A stretch of DNA of 64,000 nucleotides, taken from Henricia sp. BOLD:AAB3569. Lineage: Eukaryota; Echinodermata; Asteroidea; Spinulosida; Echinasteridae. Under the pieces are notes generated by a model. It did no database searches. It saw only the letters and a program-made list of their open reading frames with translations, and was not told the origin of the DNA. The translations under genes and the position numbers were made by a program. Below are positions 18,901 through 30,900 of the stretch, piece by piece. The stretch's first letter is position 1; each line of letters opens with the position of its first letter. The stretch lies in assembly GCA_037783545.1 (NCBI GenBank), contig JBBELK010000032.1, positions 372,001 through 436,000 of the forward strand. Direction: 5' to 3'.

Positions 18901-21900
18901 TGAAAGGTTTTCGCTCAAAATGATATAATTTTACCAGAAAATAATCCGTAAAGATGAAATTATTTAGATCGTTTGCAAACGATTTACTTATTTTTGGTTC
19001 GCATCTACGCGGCCCAAAATGCATGGGCGCTGTGTACTCCGTGTGCGTGTTCCAACGCGATGCATTTTTATAGATTGCGCGCACACGCAGTATGTGCGCC
19101 GCAGAGTGCATGAAGCAAGCCACATAGTACCCGATCAACTGAGAACGAATATTTGAAACACCCCGCCAAGACCAGGAAAACGCATATGGATTTTCATGGT
19201 TTTTTTTAAATGTGGTACATTTGACAAAGCTGAAACTTCTTCGGATGAGTTTGTTGATGTCTTTCTTTTGATTTATAATGGTTTTAGTCGCAGAATCGCT
19301 CAAAAACAGATCATCTACAGGGCCTTTAAGTGCACATTTTGCTTTCGAGCGTGCAGTTTCTGTGTGCGTGTGCGTGTTCAATACGCGCTGACCAGGGCGC
19401 TGACGCACGGCGCGGCCACGCGACTCTACTGCACACGTGCTTCACATGTGTGACATGTTGTTATGCAATTTCTAAATGGGCGGAGCCTTACTGGATCGGT
19501 CTAATTGGTATTCATGAAATATTACTAGCGTCAGTTGCTTCTTTTTATGTTTTTTTTTTCTTTTTGCAAACGACCTTGACCTATTCATTCAACACAAAAA
19601 CCATGCTTGGATTGTTAAAGGAGATGCTGATTAAGACATAATTATACATCAATCGAAAGCTTATGAACTCTGGAAACGTAAAAAAGTATCACTTCCACCT
19701 GAAATTTAGTGGTTTTTTAGTAAAAGATGAAAAACTGCTGTGCGGTTGGACTCCCCAGGTCCCGCCGCTCACATCAGATTCAAATCGACAGAATTGGGCG
19801 CCTTTTTGATGACGTAGGCGAAGGGACATAAATCACGTGACCCTGCTCGGTGCGATAGCAACGACATAGGGCGTGTTTGTTTCACGACATATCCGAATCC
19901 AGATCCCGAGTTATTTTACGAGCAGAAACAAACGTAACTGCTCTCGACTAGGAATTCAAGTCACGTGAATTGGATCTGCGCAGATCTGAATCAGGATCCG
20001 TCCGAAACAAACACGCCCATAAATACGTACAGCGGCCATTACACTTCAGCCGTTTGTTGTTAATGTTTTCATTGCGCAAATTATCACTGAGAAATGAGTC
20101 ATAAAACTCCAGAAGAGGAAGAGTTAGATGTCGAACTAGAATATGAATCCTCCTCAGACAGCTCAGAAGAAATTAGAGGTGTTTTTCCCGGCGAAGAAGA
20201 CGATGATACTGGCGTTAACAGCGCGGCTACTGCTGAGCTCGACGGCGAGGTCGCTTTTGGTTTATACGAGCCTCTTGCCCGCGATCGCGACGAGGCTACC
20301 GTTGGCGGACATGGCAGAAGTGGTGTTCGTGAAGAGGACCGACCGGACCGACTGCAATCCTCGGTTGACAGCTGGTTAGTTGGGTTTTTGTTTTACCATG
20401 AACGTAAACCTCCGGTCTCCCGGACCCGGGGCAATTCTGTCACTCGCGCTCGATCCATGTTCAGCGGTATTACCCGCAACAAGCGCCCAGGGCGAGCGCA
20501 AGCGTGATTTAGTCTAGGCCTAGCCTGTAGCCAGGCCCGCTCGGACCGGTGCGGAGCGTGTTCAATGGAGCAGTACGTTTACGGCCTATAAACGGTAAAA
20601 CTAAGAGTTGGTCAGATTTGTTTTTTTAATGACTGTCAAGTATATCGGTAGGGCCTAGCCTAGACTAAGTGCAGATTTGTTGGCTGAAAAAATAAAATAA
20701 AATAATTTGAGTGAGATTTTGTGAGGAAACAAATTTTCAGCCCGTCTCATAATTTGTTGCACACACTTCGTTCTTTTCAACTTCCGTCATGTCTGTGGTG
20801 AAAACATGAGCAAATACCGCATATGGGCCTAGGTAATTGTACTGTTGAACAGATGCAGATCCTAGTGATTAAAGGAGCGTGACCAGATACCAGATCACAT
20901 TTTTGACCCCCACATTTTTCCCATGGGTTTTAAGATTTTGATAGTTACCACATAGTCGCATTCTAAAAAAAAGCACCGGTTTGTAAACTAAAATTACGTT
21001 CCATAAAGCAGTGCATGTTCCACTAATCTTTTTCACTTCCATATCTAAATTGGAGATTGCAATTTTTCAGTTTTCTTCCCATGGATAGTATTTTAGGGAG
21101 GTATTTGATATGATTGTTACTGTTAGGTGAAAAAGAAATCAATTTTCTGGAAAAATCGGAACACGCTTGGAAGATAACAATGCCCGGCCGCCATGGCATG
21201 CCCAGTAACAACCATAGCTCTTCCTATTGGCAAATCTACCACTCGGTTGAATTTGCACAAAGCTGAAATGTATTGTGGGAAAATTTACAGGGCAGAACTT
21301 GCCCCATTTTCCTCTCCACAATATTACTATACCTCAAGGCTGGTTATTATTATCACCAAAACCAGCATGTTTACATGGTTTGCAGATCAAAGCAAGACAT
21401 CTTCATTCTTCACGTGACAATTTGATTTCCTTTTGTATTTCTTGATCTAAATCCAGGTGCAACTGCGGCCACTGCAAGAAAATGGACAGCTTCGACAATG
21501 GAGACCTTGTTTGCTGCAGGGAAATTCCCGAAGTATGTGTAGAGGCTGACCGTTTTGGATCTGCGTGCATCACAACAACACACCCCTTTGAGCCTGCAGT
21601 ACTTAATCCTGTATCTCTCTATATCGGATGGTTGGAGTATACTGAAAGATGGAGGCAGGCAGCTAAGAATTTCCAAGCACGCACCAATGAGTAAGTAAAA
21701 TTGGGTAAGAGTTGAGAAGTTGATCAGATTTTTTGCTTTAAAGGAGTGTGACCAGATCACTATTTTTTACCAATAACTCCCCGGGACTTACCTTATGGGT
21801 CATGAGATTTTTATATCATAACATCCGTTATATTTTTCTGATTACGAAACTGAAACTCCCGTGCTTCTAGGCCGCATATTTCCGAGGATATCGTTGAAAA

Positions 21901-24900
21901 TCCACCGATTATTTGTAAACTAATTTTCCAGTATCAACGTTTATCCGCTGAAAGCATACTCGATAGTTTTGTTCAATTTTTTACTGGAATTTGTGAATGT
22001 TTTTGGGTTTTGGGGACATGGGAGGTGTGTATGGGAGTTACTTGATAATATTGGTAAGTTACATCGAAAACTATTTTCCAGAAACTCTGGTCACGCTCCT
22101 TTAAATGACTCATCTAGCATCGGTATGTGGAAGTTTAAGATTTCATAAGGAAAATTTTCAGCCTGTCTCGATCATGTTTTGCACACAAGCATTATCGGCA
22201 ATCAAAATGAACATGCAGAAGACAGTGAACATTTATGTTGATTACCATCTCCAAGGTATATTTTGGTGTCTGCAAAAAATAAAGGCCAAATTAATTTACT
22301 TGACAAAATCTTTAATTTTCCTAATGTGCTTCATAGGTTTGTAAACACAGGGCCAATGGTGGTGCCTGGATATAGAAATCATTCCAAATTTTTTAGCACT
22401 AGCTTAAATGATCGATATAAAATGGCACGGATTTGAGAAAAACCGCTGTTCCAGTAGTTCAGATTATGGATGATATTGGATCTTGTATAGCACAGTAGCG
22501 TAGCACGGCCGACTATATTGAGGGCGCAATATGGACAAGTCCAAATCATGTCAATATTGCACCATCAGGGGCAGATCCAGGAATTGTTTTTTTAGGAGGG
22601 GGTTTTGCCCTCCAGATTGTTTAATTTTTATGTCAGCTTGTTTCGGACAGGTGGACAAAAAAAATGCATTTCATTATATTTGATGGTGTGACCCAACTCG
22701 ATGACAAACGTTTATCAGATCAGGATTCCCTTTTTTAGTTAAAGGGAGAGATCACTGCCTGAGACCCCATGCACACAACCTATTGGACAATTTAAAAGAA
22801 TTTAATTTTTTTTTCTCAGTAAACTATACATTTTTTTCTATTTGTGTTTTTATCAAAACCGGAAATTTCTCATGGTTCACAGCTATAAAAAGACAAATCC
22901 TCAATGTATGGTAATCTTTCCCCATTGAATCTAACAATTTGCTGATAGGTGACATGACTCGTATTGTCAATTTTTTAATCCCTTTACAGGAAGTACCGGT
23001 ACGTGGCCTACAGAAAACTGGTCAGATGGTGCTGGGGATGGTTGGGGAAAGACATCAGGGTGCAGTTGCCAGCATGTGCTCATGCCAGAATCATCGAAGA
23101 ATATCCAGACATGCGCAATCACTACAAAGGAACAATTCTTCGCCCTTTAGACACTGATGCCTGAGAACTGAAGAAAGCCGACTTTGATTTAAAATTGTTG
23201 AGTGATGTAATGTTACAAGTCTGTTAAAGTTGAGCACTATTGACCCCTTTCGAACACTTGCGAATATGCCATTTTGGGAGTCAAATAATGCTGAGTCATT
23301 GTGGAAGCAATGTGCGTGCGCAACGCGGTTTAGTTCACCAATGGGAGCCTCAGCATAGCGCGTTACGCGCGCTATGGACACACACAACGCGCACGCACAT
23401 TGCTTCCACAACGACGCGGCATTGTTTTACTCCCAAAATGACGTCATTGGCACGAGCTCAATTGTTGCATTTGTCACAAGAATGAGCAACCCTGTATCCT
23501 ATGAAAATAAAAAAAAGTGAATCCAGAACAAACGGTTGACATCAGTTTTTAAAAGAACCTAATAGACAGCCGAACAATTACAAGTTATGTCATTGTTCAC
23601 TTTGGGAACAAAAATCATATTTCAGAAAAAATAGAAATGCATGTATTTTTTAATGAATGAGAAAACCCAAGCATGGTTTCAAGTCTAGCCCGAATGAAAT
23701 GCACAGTACAATTACATAGCTGCAATTTCAATGATTTGAGCATCTAGCTGAATGAAGTCTGTTTTAGTGCCCATGGCAAATCAGTTTTCATTTAATTATC
23801 TCAAACATACATTGAGAGAAAATCCCTATTGTCTTTATAGTGGTTTGAACCCAAGACCTCTGGCCTGCAGATTACATGTACCGGTACATCCAATTTTCCA
23901 TTCTGCAATAACACTGCCAAGGATGGATTTTCAATATATGCATTGCCCACCAAGCCGACAACTGTAAGAAATACATTGGTGGGCCTATAGTTCGAATTTC
24001 TATGAAGACCATATATGATTTTACCCTCATCTCCTGCTTGAGTAATTCATTTTTACGGTGATTAATAGGCACATTACTCAGTACTGCATTCAAATATTTC
24101 AAGTTAGAGCCGACAGGCAAATATTGAAGGGAAATAAAAAGAACTGTCTCAACACTGAACCCCTCATAAAATGGCTTTCCAAGAGCTGCCCCTTGGTACA
24201 ACTGCAATGGAGGATGTCATTCAATTTTCATTGGCTGTTGGGGAGCTGGCAGTTGTTTGCACTCTCATAGGGGTGGAAAACCTACGATGCTTCTGGTATT
24301 GAGCGACTGCCGGAGCCTTATTTGGTCGCTCCACACTTGCACACATTGGCTGTGGTGCTTGGAGCTCCTGCATTTGCTCTCGAGCTGTTTTGTCCCCTGC
24401 CTGAACTAGCTGTATGACCTCAGACACAAGCCGCTTACGTATGACCTGTATCAAAAATAAAACAAACATTAGGAATAATAATTATTAAGTTGAAACTGAC
24501 AGGCACAGACGTGCAGATAAGGTATTACTAAAATGATTAGTAAATCACAATGCATCCAAAACCACATGACAACCAACTTCCTTATATTGACCCCTTACGA
24601 ACGCGTGCAAATACGCCATTTTGGGAGTCAAACAATGCCGAGTCATTGTGGAAGCGATGTGCGTGCGCGTTGTGTGTGTCTCTGGTGGGCGTAACACGGT
24701 TTAGTTCACCAATGGGGACCTCAGCATAGCGCGTTACGCGCGCTATGGACACACACAACGCGCACGCACATCGCTTCCACAACGACGCGGCATTGTTTTT
24801 TCCCCAAAATTACGTCATTGGCACGAGCTCAATATGTTGTTACTGCATCCGCTGTTTGCATCTGCTGTCGGACCACCAAGTATGCAACGATTCCCCGAAC

Positions 24901-27900
24901 GGCCCGACTGTCTTCTCTTCATCCTGCCACCACGCTGACGTTTTCAGTGCCTGCGGTGTACTTCACATGCTTCAACTCACTTGAAATCCATTCACATTGT
25001 AGCAAAATCCATCAGCATTATGAGTTTTAGACTATTACAAATGAATCCAAGGAAAATAGGAAAGTTGCAAATTAAATTCAGCACCATTAATATCGCACGT
25101 TCAGAGGTAAATTCAATCATACCCTTTTCCCAGCTTTCCCCAATATTTTTGTCATTTGGACTTGGCCAAAATATGTGAATGACATTTTTTTCTGGGAGGC
25201 ATGTACACAATAATGTCTTGATAAGCTGTAAAATAAAGTCTGAAACTCATACATGTACACTGTATGCTGATGGAATTTGCTACAATGTAAATGAATTTCG
25301 AGTGAGTTGTTGAAAAAAAGGTGTTTTTTCCTGTATACATTGAACAAATATTTGAAGAAAATTACTTCTTGGAATCAACAGATCATCCAATTCGAAGATA
25401 CTTGTCTATGTAATTTAAACTTGCACTTCTGTCGGAAATGTTGCATTTCTCAGACAAAATAATTATAAAATTACTGCAGAGAGTAATCAAGGTAATGCAC
25501 AAAATTGCGGCGGGAGAGGTTTGTGTGTAAGCGCAACAATAGAGGGCGCTGCGTGCGTGCGTGAATGGTTATTTTGTGCATAACTGAATACAATTTTTGA
25601 AGGAGAAAATGTGATTTTACTATAGGAAAAAAAAACGTTACAGCAAAAGTACATGTGGGAAATATATCTTAAATTTAGATAAATCTTTGTTCAATGTACA
25701 TTGAACGGAAGAAAAAAAACCGGAAAGAGTTTGACGTCGTAATAGTCTACCACGCTTACATTTTCAGCGCCCGCAGTGCACTCAACAAGTCACTAGAAGT
25801 CCATTCACATTGAAGCAAAATCACTATCATTTCGGCTTCCAGAAAAACTTCCGCATATTTTGGCCAAGGTCAAATGAAAAACAATATAAAAGTTCGACCG
25901 ATGCCGCAAATCGCCCTTTGGGTGTCAGACGCTTCGCCCCATTTCCAATTCGCCCCATGTCAGTTCGCTCCATACCACTTCGCCCATTGCCACCTCGCCC
26001 ATGCTATTTAGCCGGCAGTCAGTCAATAAAATAGGGAAAATAGTTGAGGTCTCATTTAAAAGTGAATGACTTTTTAACAATAGGCTTCTTCAACTGTTCC
26101 CCTGCAGGGACTCACTCCAGTTTGGAAAACTTGCCGGCTTGCTTGCAAACTAAAAAATAAAAATAAATAAATAAAAATAAAAAGTCAACTTTAATTCGGA
26201 CCTCTTTAGTTTAATTAACTGCACTCAAATTCGGCTTAAAATGAATTGAATGAAATTTGTTTGATTGGACTAAAATTATTTGTTCGTAAATTGAAGTTGT
26301 TTTTGACCTTGTTTTCTTATTTTGTTGGTTTGATCACATGGAGGAATTTTCTTCCATGGTCAGATGGTTTGATCATATTCATATGCCTAAGCAATTTCAA
26401 TGTAAATTTAAACCAGCCCTGGTGCAGTGTTAAAGTAAGTTACGTTTCTTTCTATGTTATCGACCGACTGCCGGCTAAATATTAATAGCATTGGTGGGGC
26501 AAGTGGCAATGGGGCGAAGTGGTATCCGTATGGGGCGAACTGACAAGACGAACTGACATGGGGCGAAGTGACTCCATGATAATAGCGCGGAAGGAATTAA
26601 CGCGGCGCACTTCACACATGCTTCAACAACTCGCTGGAATCCATTCACATTCTAGCAAAATCCATGACAGCATATGCGTTTCAGTCTTTTACAGCTTAAT
26701 CCAGAATTGTTTGCCTTCCAGAAAAAAACTGTCATTCATATATTTTGGCCAAATCCAAATGACAAAAATAATGGAAAAAGTTCGACCGAAGTCGCAAAAG
26801 TTTACTTACGGAAAATCGTCTGACAACATGGCGAACTCCACGCTGATACGGTGGCCTATTTCGAGCATTTGCACCCGCGCGCCATGATACAGGACACAAC
26901 AGCACTAAGCTGGATTTTATTCATGTGAAACGTCTATTAGGGCCTACAGGCTCTCTTGTATAATATCACATCAACCTTATTTTACATGAAGAACTGCTGG
27001 ACAAGATAAGACAGTACATGCACAGGTTTGTAGACAAGTTAGCGTTCCGTCTATGGAGATCACGTGACATGTGTCCCTGCGCCTACGTCACCATAAAATC
27101 CACGATCGATTGGGCTGGTTTTGGGCGCGTTTTGGGCTCCTTCAAAATTGCCACTTTTCTTGCTTTTTTTGCCTTCCGCGAAGCTTCAAAAATTCAGAAA
27201 AAAATATATTCCATTTCCAGAGTTCATAAGCTTTCGATTGATGTATAATTATGTCTTAATCAGCATCTCCTTTAAGGTTTTCTGAAGTATACATGTGGCT
27301 AAAATTCCTACATACAACTAATAGAATGAGGTATATTAACATTTTTTCTTCAGCAGTTATGTAATGCTGTTTTTGGGAATGTTTTTAAAAGTTTCATTGG
27401 CAAATTATATAATGGCCTTTAATTGCATAAAATTATAGCTCACTTTGATGCAACCCTTTGTTCCCCTGATTTCAATTTCATTTGCAAGGGTCACCGCCAC
27501 GCTGCAAGTCAGGGATGCCACTGCCTTGTTCGGGAATAACAGTGTTATGACAGTCGTTTCGTCCACTCCTGTGCACACAATAGAGTAAAGCAGGAACATT
27601 CTAAACAAAATACAAACATCATAATGTAAACTTCCGCATTGGCCTTTTAACACATTCCAGATTATTTTGTTGCCGTTTGGCACAGCTTAATTTGTTTTAT
27701 TCCAACCAATATCCGTATCGAATAGCCGCCATCTTGTGGGGCAGTTTCTTTGTTCCTTGAGGACATGCATGGTTACACATATTGTGCTTACATTGTTCAA
27801 CAGTTTAAGTAACAAAAGGTGCCCCACAAGATGGCAGCTATTCGATACGGTCTATATGCCAGATACCAAATTGTTCGGGCAAGTTAGCAACAAGAAAATT

Positions 27901-30900
27901 TTGGGAGGTAACTATGCCCCCTAAACCGACCAATCAAATATACTTAAAATGGTCTTATTAGGCCTATAAAGTGCTAACACAAAGGAGCGATGTTAAAAGG
28001 AGAGAAAAGCAAAACCTTAGAACGGCAAATTCCTGGTTTTTGGATGGGGTACTTTTCTAGAAATCTCCCAGTGAGAGGTGTCCCGTATGGTTGCGTTCAA
28101 GGGACACGGCATACCACATATATCTTTGCAAAATTTGCGATGTCGCACATCTTTGCAAATATGTGAGCCGCTCTGGAGAAAGGTAGAACAGCCGAAGTGT
28201 GACGTGCGTTGCCATGGTAATTGGCTCTAAACTATATCATGGCCGTCGGAAAAGTACCATTGCAAAAGCACAGGGACGCGGTTGAGTGAATTTTAGTTTA
28301 AAAAGTCACTCAGTTTATAAGTCGCACAGGCTAGGTCGAGTTTTTGCGACCATAAAAAGAAATCTACGGCAGATCCACGCTTATTAAAATACAAAAACAC
28401 AATGGAAATTCCCGGCGGTGCCCAGATTTCCATTGTGTTTTTGTATTTTCATTGCGACCAAGCAGTACTGCTGTTCGCCAGGAAATGTCGATAACAGGCG
28501 AGTTAAACTACCCCCAATTAACAGACGTTTAAGGATTTCATTGTTATTTGCACTCGGGTGTTTAACTTTTTGCCGCGAGTTAGAAGTGGGTAAATAAACG
28601 CATGTTTATCATCCGTTTTTGAAGGTTGCACACGATTACCTTTCGTAAATACGGGCCTTGGTGTCCACTTAACCATACTAAATTTGTGTTGCTATGTGGT
28701 GCACGTGACAGGTGTGAAGTACAGAATCATTAACGTTTTACTCGTTCTTATGCAGATGAGAAGGCGTCATGCATGAGGGGAAGCTGAAAACGTGTAAAAG
28801 CACGCAATATACTTCACGGGTTTTACGCAGCCAAAACGGACGTCCCAAATTTACTTCAAGGAGAAACAATTTGGAGTGGTTCGGGGACAGGTTACTATAC
28901 CAGTGATCGTCGTTTACATTTGGGTAAAGTATGGGCCTAACATTTGCAAACGTTTCAAGGGTAAGGTTGCGTTGACATTGATTCATGGTAAATACATGCA
29001 AGCTCATAAATACCAAGAAAAGCACTGTTTTTCGAGTACGCGCGGGTGGGCCTATCGACGAAGAACCCATCCTTTTGCAACAGTGCCCCTTTAACGCACT
29101 CCCCAACTCCTGCGTACAGTGGCCCTGTTGAAAAAGGCCCCATTTGGCGGTGGGACTAGCGACAGAAATCCTGTCGCCTCTGCTGGACCAATCAGGACGC
29201 TTGCAGTGCATTGTGTAGCACGATTGCAAGCATTCAAATGTCACGCGCGCAGATTGTAAACACCGTGCACGCATGTGATACATGTACTCGGTAATGCTGG
29301 CCGTTGTCCGCGTCGGCGATTGGCTGCTATTTAAAGCATACTGGGGAATCCGTTCCATTACATTCGTCAGCATGCATCCCCGTTATTAATTTGAAAAACT
29401 GCGGAGTAAATAAGGTACGCCGTTTGAAAGTTTGGTAGGAATGGGACAGTCATAAGGAACGGAACCCAATACAATTTCTGGAAAGTATAGAAATTGTTTC
29501 TTTTCGGCATAACATGACCGAATTGATTAAATTACATCAAAATGACTCGGGCGTGAGTTGGCTCAAGACAACAGCCGGCTCGCTCCACAGATTTGCGTGT
29601 ATTTCCTCAGGGTATTGTCACGTCGCTTTGCAGAGTGGAAATTCCCTGAGATCTCAGGATGCGAAGAACCGTGCTTCCCTCATAAGGTATACATGTATTT
29701 AATATTTTTCTTTCAGGTACATAAGGATGACAGGCGCAATAGGAAATTGTTTACGTTTGAGCTTGCGAATTAGCAATAATCAAACTTGACAACAGTATAG
29801 TGTAAACCAACATTTCCGTTAATAAGGCAATTCATAAGAACGATGACAAATGCACATCAGAAATGCTGTAACTGACAGTGGCTCGATAAACAACCTGTAA
29901 AAATATGTAAAATCACAGATTGTTTTACAGTAGATGGTACAAACACTATGAGCAACTAACAATGGAAATTGGGCACACACCATTGTTATTAACACTGGTG
30001 TGTGCCCAATTTCCATTGTTAGTTGCTCATAGTGAAATATTGTCGGATTGACGGTTAAAGGGTTAGTTAATGACAGTGTCTTGTCAGATACCTGTTTCTG
30101 CCAGGTAACCCTTGGTGGACCATGCGGCTGGAGGTTGACCGAAAATCATAAGAGTCACCTGGACGAGGTATACTCCAAGGTCCAACAGGGCACCTCCTCC
30201 ATACTCTGAAATATGGACAGTGAATGTTTGGTAACTGATAAATATGGCGTCCATTAGTTCAGTTTCTTATAACCTACGGTACAACGCATGTGAACACGTC
30301 AAAAGTAGCCTACGGTAGGCTAATTCGGTCGTTTCTTAATACATCAAGGCGCTACCAAGAGAAGTCTGTCCAGCACATTAAAAACCGGCACTGCTTGATT
30401 TTATCGTCCTATTACCCTTTCCCCATTTTGTTTCATAAATTGACTGTGGAGTTAATTTCAAACTTGTTTCGTCAGCCTTGCAGAATTCTTGTAAAGGCTG
30501 TTAAATTTACTACACTGATCAATGTGATCTGTGCTATCTTGGCAGTTTGCATTACCCAAATTTTTCAACTTTTTACCTTTGTAAGCGAATCTTTCTCCGA
30601 ACAATAGTGGTATTCCAAAGGACCCCGTAACTGACTTGATTTCCCCAATGTGGCCAGCATCAAGTAGTTCCCGTAACTTCACATTTGCTGGGAAGAATCG
30701 ATTCCACCAACCCTGTGGTAGGATAGCAGGATATAGTAAATTTTAGTAAGCACAATATATTAATAACATTAATTAAAGGAGCTTGACCAGCTCACTTTTT
30801 GACTCCCCCTCCTCACTTACATGTACCTCATTACCATTCTGAAATTTTGCGAAAACCACCGATGTTTAGTAAAATAATTTATCCGGTTCTATAAAACAGT

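Larger units (their letters stand above)
19615..27275. mobile_element. 7.66-kb TTAA-flanked element carrying a P2X7-tail-type gene
   Basis: The left end at 19619 (AGGAGATGCTGATTAAGACA, continuing to CTCTGGAAA at 19676) is repeated without mismatch in reverse at 27213-27271. A weaker inner pair follows (GATGACGTAGGCGAAGGGAC at 19809 versus the complement of GTCCCTGCGCCTACGTCACC at 27072). TTAA stands directly outside both ends (19615-19618 and 27272-27275). The flanks join into CTTGGATTG-TTAA-GGTTTTCTG, the same sequence as the uninterrupted repeat copies at 3920-3940 and 59036-59060 with a single four-base site. Inside are the P2X7-tail-type gene (+), an orphan exon on the minus strand and several smaller MITEs. 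TTAA targets belong to piggyBac and Kolobok elements; no transposase domain is legible, so the superfamily remains open. Confidence 0.82.

Noticed and set aside
18893-19408. 171-codon minus frame
   Set aside because: Lies within the TTAA MITE; matching frames in the other MITE copies are broken at different places.
20094-23164. P2X7 receptor ion channel
   Set aside because: Only the cytosolic tail-type cysteine domain is encoded; there are no transmembrane helices or P2X ectodomain.
28738-29373. 211-codon open frame on the minus strand
   Set aside because: It lies in DHDH copy A intron 4; the paralogous stretch of copy B (52530-52800) does not keep the frame, and no domain is visible.
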